64,000 nucleotides of DNA. It comes from Shewanella sp. KT0246 (GTDB lineage: Bacteria; Pseudomonadota; Gammaproteobacteria; Enterobacterales; Shewanellaceae). Position 1 is the first letter of the stretch. The number at the start of each line of letters is the position of its first letter. The stretch covers positions 62,001-126,000 of the forward strand of contig NZ_BPEV01000001.1 in NCBI RefSeq assembly GCF_019654955.1, written 5' to 3'. The notes beneath the pieces were generated by a model. That model did not search any database and was not told the DNA's origin. It saw only the letters and a list, made by a program, of their open reading frames with translations. Position numbers and translations under genes: made by a program. Positions 57,581-64,000 of this stretch are shown in pieces.

Positions 57581-57695
57581 AGCGCGTCCTTTAAGAGAAC
57601 TTATTATTAATATTACTTGGATTTAAACTTGCTCAGTCAGTGACTTTTATATTTGCCTACAAACTGAGCAGTTTATTAGTCTTGTACGAAGAAAA

Positions 57696-58214
57696 TTAGT
57701 TCACTTTTAATTTAATAAATTCTATTGCAGCCTCATTTAAACAGCGCTTTGATACATAATGTTTAAGTTTTTCAGTAGTTAATAAGAAACCTTGCTCAGT
57801 TTCTTGACCACGATATATTTCGGTCCACTTAAGTAAATGATCAATATAAGCTGACTTAGAATGAATGCCTTGCTCATTAATTGTAATTATCACAGGGTTA
57901 TTGGCAGACTTACTGATAAGTTGTCTCATTAACCACCAAGCACGATTAAACCTTACTTGAAGCCCTTCAACAGCTCCTAGGCCGATAAAGAAGTATGCAA
58001 GGTAAGGAGTGACATCAGTTTGAGTCATTAAAAAACCTGCCACTATAAATACTGCAGCTTTTACATATCGTTTTGGGCTGTGACTAATAACAACTGACTG
58101 GTCAAATGTTTCAGCAAAGTGAGACTTATCTAGAATATATTCTTTAGAAAAACTAAAACCGATATCAGTTAAGTTATCGGTTTTTGATGAAGGGCTTGTA
58201 TTGCTAGCAGACAT
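57696..58214 (-). CDS. YcxB-like membrane protein
   Basis: 172 residues: cytoplasmic N-terminus (about 1-48), two close membrane segments (about 50-85), and a soluble C-terminal domain (ITINEQGIHSKSAYIDHLLK then WTEIYRGQETEQGFLL), which is the YcxB-like C-terminal pattern. The function is unknown. It begins 31 bases after glnD on the same strand and may be read from the glnD transcript. Confidence 0.7.
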   Translation of the reverse strand: MSASNTSPSSKTDNLTDIGFSFSKEYILDKSHFAETFDQSVVISHSPKRYVKAAVFIVAGFLMTQTDVTPYLAYFFIGLGAVEGLQVRFNRAWWLMRQLISKSANNPVIITINEQGIHSKSAYIDHLLKWTEIYRGQETEQGFLLTTEKLKHYVSKRCLNEAAIEFIKLKVN

Positions 58215-58245
58215 ATCGCGCTCATTATCAACTTTAATGAAGCAA

Positions 58246-60891
58246 TTATAATGTCGAAGTGATCGATTTGACTAATTTTTCCTGCAACTCAATTTGTTCA
58301 AGCTCGGTTAATTGTGAGCCATGTTGGTTGGATAAAGCAAAAACATTATCTGCACGTTCACCTACGGTACTGATAGCTGCAGAGTGGATATTAAGGTCCA
58401 GAGTTCTAAATGCACTGGCAATTTGTCCCATAAACTCATGGGTTTCCAACGCTAAAATATGCACTAGAGTCCGATCAGCCTTTTTGGAGTGGATAAACTC
58501 AATAGTCGGTTTATTGTCAAAGTTTTTAGTGTGCCTTGAAGGGCGATTTTTAGGTGGTGACATATTGTCATCTAAAATTTGGCGTAACTTTTTAGTGACC
58601 TGCTTACGTCTTTGGGCACTAAAAATAGGCTTGCCATCAAAGTCGAGCACTTTAAAGGCTTCTACCACATAACCATCTTTCGTTTTTGAGATTTGTGCTT
58701 GGTTAACGGAAATTTTTAGAGTCGATAAGGTGTTGAACAAAGAAATAAATAATCCCGGTCTATCCTTAGTGTACACAAACACATCACTACAGCCTTTTAC
58801 ACTACTGTCGTCGAGTAAAATGAGTGAAGGAGGTTCGCTAGCTTCATCCTGTGTCGTTAACTGGTGCTCGTGCTCCAACTCGTGAGCTAGAATCCCAAGG
58901 GTATACTTGGCAATTTCGGTGGGAATCGCATTACTGAAAAAGGACAATGGCAAACGTTTCCATAACTTATTAATGGCGACGAGTTGAGTGTCATTGGGAT
59001 CTATTAAACCTAGGGCTTCTTGTTTGTGCTCTCTGACTACGGTTCTGAGCTGTAGTACATTTTCAAGACCATTACGTAGCGCTTTACGCGTCGCAAAGTA
59101 TAAGTCAGTCAGTAAACTCGCTTTCCAATCATTCCACAAATCATCATTGGTGGCTTGGATATCTGCCACAGTCAAGCAGTAGAGTGCATCAAGCTTGGTA
59201 ATACTGCCAACGGATTTAGCAAAGGTTTTAACCACTTCAGGGTCGTGAATATCCATCCGCTGAGAGGTAATCGACATTAATAAGTGCTGCTCAACTAACC
59301 AGCTGATTAATTGTTGTTGCGATGTTTTAAGGCCATGGAACTTGGCAAACAATTTGGCATCAACTGCACCTAGTTCGCTGTGGTCTCCTCCGCGACCTTT
59401 AGCGAGGTCATGAAACAATGCGGCAAACAGAATCGATTCTTTAGCCTGAAAACGCTCAAAAATATCAGCCGCCAATTTTTGATCCGCTGAGACATTATCT
59501 TGAGTGAGCTTATAAAGGTTTTTGAGCAATTTATGGGTATGCTCATCGACTGTATAGGCATGAAATAAATCAAATTGCATTTGACCGACAACTTCACGCC
59601 ACTGAGGTAAATATGAGGCTAAGATACCATGTTGGTGCATTAAGGTGATGGCCAAACCCATGCCGTGTGGGTGTTTAAACAGGCTAACCAATAGTTCTCT
59701 GCAGACTTGGTAATCTTGTAAGTCACCCATTAATCGACGACGTACTTGTCTTAATAAACGCAGTGTTTCCGGTGTGATACCAGTGACTTTTTCATGGTGA
59801 ATTGCGATGTAATTAAACATCGACATAATTTGTGAACGGTCAATGAAAACATCTTGATTTTCAGCATGAATTTGGCCGTTATATATTTGGAAATTCTCAT
59901 TAATTTCGATAATGTCTGGTTTTTTCTGCGGTACAATTTCACGCTCGAAATAAGCCATTAGCATTAGGTTTAATTCACGGATACGTTTCATTGCCCTGAA
60001 CAATTGACGCATCATTTTCTCAATGGCGATATTTCCGCTATCACCAAAACCTTGCAGGCGTGCAACCTCAGCTTGATGTTGAAGTAATAAACGGTTTTCT
60101 GAACGATTAGATGCTTGATGAAGGGCAAAGCGTACTCGCCAAATGAAGTTCTGACACTCCATTAATTCGGCATATTCATCGTCAGTAAGGAACTTAAGTC
60201 GGCGTAAATCTTTTAAATCATCAATGGAGAAATGCTTTCTGGCTATCCAAGTGATGGTTTGGATGTCTCGCATGCCACCGGGGCTATTTTTTAAATTGGG
60301 TTCAATATTAAAGGCAGTGCCTTGAGCCTTATTATGACGAACCTTTTGTTCATCATATTTGGCAATAAAAAAAGCCTCGCTTGACCAAACTGTTTCACCA
60401 TAAAGCTTACTAATCACCTGATGTTGATGGTTTTCGTGGCCACAGATATGTCTTATTTCTAGCAATGTTGTAGCAATGGTGACGTCTTCGGTACATGCAA
60501 GGTAAGTATCATCTAATCGCCTAACTGCGTGACCTAAATCTAAGCCTAAGTCCCATAATTGGGTTAAAAAATCACTTAAGGTGCTAGCATCGGTTGCGGA
60601 CAAATCTGCATCGTGAATAATACAAATATCAATATCGGAAAAGGGGTGAAGGGTTTTACGGCCATAGCCGCCAACGGCATTAAGGGAAATAGTGTCTGTT
60701 TCAAACTGAAATGCTTGCCAGAGATGATTAAGTAATATGTCGAAAAACTGCGCTCGATGCTGCAGAATTTCAGCGATAGAACAACTGCTGATTTGCTGTT
60801 CTAACCAGGTATCAAACTCAGCAATGGCCTGTTTAAGTTCTACGATGGTCATTTCTGGCTGTAAAATCGGATAAGCTGGTTGCAAAGACAT
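58246..60891 (-). CDS. glnD: PII uridylyltransferase / uridylyl-removing enzyme
   Basis: Sensor of glutamine that modifies and demodifies PII (GlnB/GlnK). 881 residues: nucleotidyltransferase domain (GGYGRKTLHPFSDIDICI with the two catalytic aspartates, about 82-99), a helical linker, an HD domain (ALFHDLAKGRGGDHSELG, about 495-512) and two ACT domains at the C-terminus (DVFVYTKDRPGLF and ILALETHEFMGQIASAF). The frame continues upstream to 60948, but AGGAG just before the ATG at 60891 fixes the start at MSLQPAYPIL. Confidence 0.96.
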   Translation of the reverse strand: MSLQPAYPILQPEMTIVELKQAIAEFDTWLEQQISSCSIAEILQHRAQFFDILLNHLWQAFQFETDTISLNAVGGYGRKTLHPFSDIDICIIHDADLSATDASTLSDFLTQLWDLGLDLGHAVRRLDDTYLACTEDVTIATTLLEIRHICGHENHQHQVISKLYGETVWSSEAFFIAKYDEQKVRHNKAQGTAFNIEPNLKNSPGGMRDIQTITWIARKHFSIDDLKDLRRLKFLTDDEYAELMECQNFIWRVRFALHQASNRSENRLLLQHQAEVARLQGFGDSGNIAIEKMMRQLFRAMKRIRELNLMLMAYFEREIVPQKKPDIIEINENFQIYNGQIHAENQDVFIDRSQIMSMFNYIAIHHEKVTGITPETLRLLRQVRRRLMGDLQDYQVCRELLVSLFKHPHGMGLAITLMHQHGILASYLPQWREVVGQMQFDLFHAYTVDEHTHKLLKNLYKLTQDNVSADQKLAADIFERFQAKESILFAALFHDLAKGRGGDHSELGAVDAKLFAKFHGLKTSQQQLISWLVEQHLLMSITSQRMDIHDPEVVKTFAKSVGSITKLDALYCLTVADIQATNDDLWNDWKASLLTDLYFATRKALRNGLENVLQLRTVVREHKQEALGLIDPNDTQLVAINKLWKRLPLSFFSNAIPTEIAKYTLGILAHELEHEHQLTTQDEASEPPSLILLDDSSVKGCSDVFVYTKDRPGLFISLFNTLSTLKISVNQAQISKTKDGYVVEAFKVLDFDGKPIFSAQRRKQVTKKLRQILDDNMSPPKNRPSRHTKNFDNKPTIEFIHSKKADRTLVHILALETHEFMGQIASAFRTLDLNIHSAAISTVGERADNVFALSNQHGSQLTELEQIELQEKLVKSITSTL

Positions 60892-61014
60892 GTTACTCCT
60901 TATTGTTTTGCTCACAAACAGAGTATTCGATCTAGTTTGGTAACTCAAACGATGCCTTAAAATGATTATGAATAAGTTAATTCTTTTAACTAGTTAAATG
61001 AGAATAAATTATTA

Positions 61015-61710
61015 ATGCGCAGTAAAAGAAGCCGATTAGACCAGTTCATTGCACAGAAACTGCAGATCTCTAAAAAAGCGGTTCGCCAGCTATTGCTTGC
61101 AAATAGAGTTGAGCTTGATGGGCTGATTTGTAAGTCCGTGGATCAGCAGATTAATGAGTTCAGCCAAATTTGCTTTGATGGCAATTGGTTGCAGCGTAAT
61201 AAACGCCAGTATTATATGTTGAATAAACCCATAGGGGTGGTCAGTGCCACTAAAGATGATATTCACCCTACGGCGTTATCTTTACTTTATGGCATAGAGC
61301 CTGAACTACTTCATATTGCGGGGCGATTAGACTTAAATTCAACTGGGCTGCTATTAATCACTAATGACAGTCAATGGTCGCAAGCTTTAATGGCGCCTGA
61401 GACCAAAGTAGACAAACAATACCTAGTGACATTAGCTAACCCGATTGATGATACTTATGTCAGTGCTTTTGCTGAAGGTATGTACTTTGGTTATGAAGAT
61501 ATAACGACTAAGCCCGCAAGACTAGAGCCTGTTAATGATTTTCAGGCAAGAGTGACTTTACAGGAAGGTAAATATCATCAAATAAAACGTATGTTTGGTC
61601 GCTTTCGCAATCCTGTAGTAGGCCTTCATAGGGAGTCTATTGGTGATATTATTTTAGACTCGACATTAAAGTCTGGAGAGTATCGTCATTTAAATAAAAA
61701 AGAGGTTTAA
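61015..61710 (+). CDS. rsuA: RsuA-family pseudouridine synthase
   Basis: Converts a uridine in rRNA to pseudouridine. 231 residues: N-terminal S4 RNA-binding domain (RLDQFIAQKLQISKKAVRQL, about 5-60) and the catalytic domain with AGRLDLNSTGLLLITND (catalytic aspartate, about 103) and KYHQIKRMFGRF near the end. RsuA of E. coli acts on U516 of 16S rRNA; the length and S4 domain suit RsuA, but RluE/RluF-type relatives are not excluded. It is divergent from glnD. Confidence 0.88.
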   Translation: MRSKRSRLDQFIAQKLQISKKAVRQLLLANRVELDGLICKSVDQQINEFSQICFDGNWLQRNKRQYYMLNKPIGVVSATKDDIHPTALSLLYGIEPELLHIAGRLDLNSTGLLLITNDSQWSQALMAPETKVDKQYLVTLANPIDDTYVSAFAEGMYFGYEDITTKPARLEPVNDFQARVTLQEGKYHQIKRMFGRFRNPVVGLHRESIGDIILDSTLKSGEYRHLNKKEV

Positions 61711-61827
61711 ATGAAATAAAGCTGTTAACTTAAGCTTAATTGAAACTGAAGAATGCAGAGTTAGATCAAATTACTGTGTAAATTTTCATGCTACCTTCTA
61801 TTGAATTAATCATTTTTAGGTATTGGC

Positions 61828-62787
61828 ATGGATATAAAAGCCTTAAAAAAGATCAGTGAATTGGATGTATTCAGTTTATTAGTGTTTAAAATTATCTATG
61901 AAACTGGCTTTGCTAATCTTGCCGCCAAAGAACTCAGTGTATCGGCGCCCAAAATAAGCCGCTGCTTAACGTCTTTGAGACTGACCTTTGACGACGAATT
62001 GTTTTATCGTCGCCAACAAGGCTTAAAACCGACCGCACTTGCTGAGCATTTATATCTCCCGATTTGTGAATTTTGTGAATCTGCCTCAAATATAGAAAGA
62101 ATAGCTTGTGCAGGTAATAAAACTAATTCATCTAATGTGCTTAATATTGCAGTGACGCCAATTATCATGACGTCACTTGCTATGTCATTAGGCCGTGAAG
62201 AAGTTATGGATGTATTAGGTAAGGTTAGGGTACATCTGTGGAATGAAAACTCAGAAGAAAAAATTCACCAAGGGGATATTGATCTTGGCATTAATTTCGG
62301 CGCAGCTTGCGCGACAGAGTTAGAATCAGAAATCATCGGTGTATCAGAGTCAACTTCGATAGTTGCCCGTCGTAACCACCCCATTTGGGAAAGTGGGCAT
62401 ATAAGTTTGGAAGACATAGCCAATCATCCTTTCTTGATACTTGAAGGCAAAGGTTTTAATGATAAATTAGACCCTTTTCAGATTTACTGTCGTCAATCTG
62501 GAATTGAACCCCCAAGTATCAGTAGAGCGACCTCGATTTCAGAGTGGTTTTGTCATTTACTCACTATGAGAAGCTTTAGTTTTATGTCTACCGCAGAATC
62601 ACAGATATTGGCAAAAATTGAAGAAATTAGAGTAGAAAAACTGCCTGCTTATGAAAGGCAAAAACTTGTAGGAAAGTGTTTAGTACCTGAATATAACCTT
62701 ATTGAACGCTCAACGCCGTATCGTCGGTATTGTGAGAAAAGCAGAGCGATTATTGTGGAATCTTTGAAGCAGATAATTAGCTTATAA
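61828..62787 (+). CDS. LysR-family transcriptional regulator
   Basis: 319 residues: N-terminal winged helix-turn-helix (FKIIYETGFANLAAKELSVSAPKISRCLTSLR, split here as two helices, with the DELFYRR motif following) and a periplasmic-binding-like effector domain. The HTH reading of KISRCLTSLR is slightly unusual, but spacing is normal. The effector is not identifiable. It lies directly upstream of the OmcA/MtrC-family cytochrome on the same strand, separated by a strong terminator and an FNR-type box, so joint function is possible but not shown. Confidence 0.9.
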   Translation: MDIKALKKISELDVFSLLVFKIIYETGFANLAAKELSVSAPKISRCLTSLRLTFDDELFYRRQQGLKPTALAEHLYLPICEFCESASNIERIACAGNKTNSSNVLNIAVTPIIMTSLAMSLGREEVMDVLGKVRVHLWNENSEEKIHQGDIDLGINFGAACATELESEIIGVSESTSIVARRNHPIWESGHISLEDIANHPFLILEGKGFNDKLDPFQIYCRQSGIEPPSISRATSISEWFCHLLTMRSFSFMSTAESQILAKIEEIRVEKLPAYERQKLVGKCLVPEYNLIERSTPYRRYCEKSRAIIVESLKQIISL

Positions 62788-62851
62788 TTTTCTCTATTAA
62801 AACACTATTTTTGAGCTAAACTATAGTCGTATTTACGAGTTGATAAATTAG

Positions 62852-62881
62852 AGCGAAGGCATATTGCCTTCGCTTTTTTTA
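62852..62881 (+). terminator. Terminator after the LysR gene
   Basis: AGCGAAGGC and GCCTTCGCT pair around an ATATT loop and run into a long T tract. It separates the LysR transcript from the cytochrome gene. Confidence 0.92.
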
Positions 62882-62911
62882 TTTCAATTTTTAAATGTGA
62901 AAAAAGATTAA

Positions 62912-62925
62912 TTGATCTCAATCAA
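62912..62925 (+). promoter_or_regulatory. Perfect FNR/EtrA-type box upstream of the cytochrome gene
   Basis: TTGATCTCAATCAA matches the FNR consensus TTGAT-N4-ATCAA exactly. It lies 190 bases before the cytochrome ATG, so anaerobic control by the Shewanella FNR homologue EtrA (or possibly a CRP-family protein) is expected. The promoter itself was not located with confidence. Confidence 0.7.
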
Positions 62926-63064
62926 TTTAATAAAACCATATAGTTATGTAAATTTCACATTTGAAAATTGCCAACCTCGAATTGTAAAATTCTGTGTCAA
63001 GAATCTTCAAATTTCAATCACAAATGTAGCACAATATTAATACATCTAAAGAGGTATCTTTTAT

Positions 63065-63094
63065 ATTTGAACGACTGCGAACGCAGAGTCAAAT
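63065..63094 (+). other. Leader hairpin before the cytochrome gene
   Basis: ATTTGA (63065-63070) and TCAAAT (63089-63094) form an outer stem, and CTGCG and CGCAG (63075-63086) an inner one. It ends about 12 bases before the GGGA ribosome site, so it may affect translation or mRNA stability. Confidence 0.5.
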
Positions 63095-63114
63095 ACCTTA
63101 AAAAATGGGATACG

Positions 63115-64000
63115 ATGATGAAAAATTATAAAAAGTCGATACTTGCAGCGGCATTGATGACAGCCGTTGGGCTAACAGGCTGTAGTGATGGCGAAGATGG
63201 GCAAGATGGACAAGATGGTGCTCCTGGGCAAGATGGCGAACCAGGTACATCCATTGGTAATGTCGTTGATACAGTTGATGCAGCTACTGATTTTGTGCTG
63301 ACAGTTGCACCAGAAGATATCGTGGTTGTAGGCAGTGAAGATTTTGCAGTTAAATTTACCGCAACAGGTAAAAATGCGAAAGGTGAAGAATTACCTTTTA
63401 CCGGATTAGATCAAGTAGCGTTTTATGTGATGAATCAAGCGGCTAATGATACCGATACCGGTGCACCCATTTTATGGGAAAGCAATGGTTTAGCGAATGA
63501 CTTTAGCTATAGCATGTATTGTACGCTTACCGGTACTGCTGATTCTTGGGGGACAGAGGTTGATGCCTGTACTTTAGTTGAAGATGAAGCCAATCCTGGT
63601 ACATACACCGGTACTTGGGAGCATGATGGCAATGCACCGATAGTACTTGAAAACGGTGATGCAAATAGCCTTCATCGCGTCATGGTTCGTACCTACAATG
63701 TTGTAGATAGTTCAGGTACTGCTATTTCAGACAAATTACTTTCTACTCCAATTGACTTCATTCCTGCAACTGGTGAGATTGCGATTTCAGAAAAAGATTC
63801 TGTATCTAATGCTGCATGTATTAAGTGTCATGGCCAATTAGACGGTTATGATGATGCTGACGCACGTATAGGTAATATTGATGCTCATCATAACTACCAA
63901 AAAGTAGAGAATTGTGTTGCGTGTCATAACCCTGCTTATGCTGGTGGCGAAGATGACCCAACAGTGGGTTGGAATGCTAACTGGAATGCAATGATCCATA
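63115..64000 (+). CDS. OmcA/MtrC-family outer-membrane multihaem c-type cytochrome, N-terminal part
   Basis: The frame starts at 63115 (a second ATG at 63118 is equally good; GGGA lies upstream) and is still open at the window edge, giving 295 codons. It has a lipoprotein signal with the lipobox LTGC near residue 23, a Gly-Glu/Gln-Asp collagen-like linker (GEDGQDGQDGAPGQDGEPG), a beta-rich domain, and then the first two haem sites CIKCH and CVACH. The plan follows MtrC and OmcA of Shewanella, cell-surface decahaem proteins that pass electrons to minerals or other extracellular acceptors. Total haem number cannot be seen here. No mtrA/mtrB is visible on this side. Confidence 0.9.
   Translation, partial: MMKNYKKSILAAALMTAVGLTGCSDGEDGQDGQDGAPGQDGEPGTSIGNVVDTVDAATDFVLTVAPEDIVVVGSEDFAVKFTATGKNAKGEELPFTGLDQVAFYVMNQAANDTDTGAPILWESNGLANDFSYSMYCTLTGTADSWGTEVDACTLVEDEANPGTYTGTWEHDGNAPIVLENGDANSLHRVMVRTYNVVDSSGTAISDKLLSTPIDFIPATGEIAISEKDSVSNAACIKCHGQLDGYDDADARIGNIDAHHNYQKVENCVACHNPAYAGGEDDPTVGWNANWNAMIH

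Noticed and set aside
62940..62965. A possible CRP site around TGTAAATTTCACA
   Set aside because: The half-sites have the wrong spacing (three bases instead of six) and the second half fails when aligned to the consensus.

Overview
The window reads as chromosomal DNA of a marine gammaproteobacterium, most likely Shewanella. The evidence is an OmcA/MtrC-type multihaem outer-membrane cytochrome at the right edge, the conserved gammaproteobacterial lptD-surA-pdxA-rsmA-apaG-apaH block, kdsA beside sirB1, several small families common in Shewanella and its relatives (DUF3718, DUF3144, DUF3019, DUF3302), two TonB-dependent receptor loci (one broken) and moderately low GC. Genes are densely packed on both strands. 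I saw no rRNA, tRNA, insertion sequence, prophage or CRISPR array.

Layout. 1-6.3 kb: end of sirB1, a DUF819 membrane protein, kdsA, then leftward ampG, a small hypothetical gene, a secreted cyclophilin and yajG. 6.5-8.5 kb: a DUF2804 protein and a fatty-acid-hydroxylase-type membrane enzyme. 8.9-17.5 kb: an alginate-use locus made of an MFS uronate transporter, a KdgF-like cupin, a PL17 oligoalginate lyase and a PL6 alginate lyase in a tight leftward operon, followed by the last ~100 codons of a decapitated TonB-dependent receptor and a GntR regulator. Beyond the regulator lies about 1 kb without a clear gene, which contains a well-formed leftward promoter and a strong leftward terminator. 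17.9-30 kb: rlmG, a small membrane protein, an ABC exporter, an acyl-CoA ligase, an intact TonB-dependent receptor, a membrane thioredoxin, a LysE exporter, a DUF3144 protein, a prepilin and ung.

30-38 kb: ispB diverges from rplU-rpmA-obgE, followed by a split ThrE-type exporter (yjjP-yjjB), folA, a DUF3718 protein and a chemoreceptor. 38-45 kb: the leftward lptD-surA-pdxA-rsmA-apaG-apaH operon. 45-53 kb: amgK-murU, djlA, an outer-membrane barrel, a 2-hydroxyacid dehydrogenase, purT, a yiaW-yiaV-like pair and a DUF4136 lipoprotein. 53-58 kb: a DUF1289 protein and a leftward MipA-DUF3019-response regulator-kinase operon of RstAB/CarRS type. 58-64 kb: glnD, an RsuA-type pseudouridine synthase, a LysR regulator and the start of an OmcA/MtrC-family cytochrome preceded by a perfect FNR-type box.

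Genes that work together: AmpG (import of anhydro-muropeptides) and AmgK-MurU (return of MurNAc to UDP-MurNAc) are two ends of cell-wall recycling. LptD and SurA act in outer-membrane biogenesis and KdsA makes Kdo for LPS. PL6, PL17, KdgF and the MFS carrier form a chain from polymer to cytoplasmic monomer. The most interesting points are the broken receptor in the alginate locus, the gene-less promoter-terminator unit beside it that shares sequence elements with the operon's own upstream region, and the FNR-boxed cytochrome.
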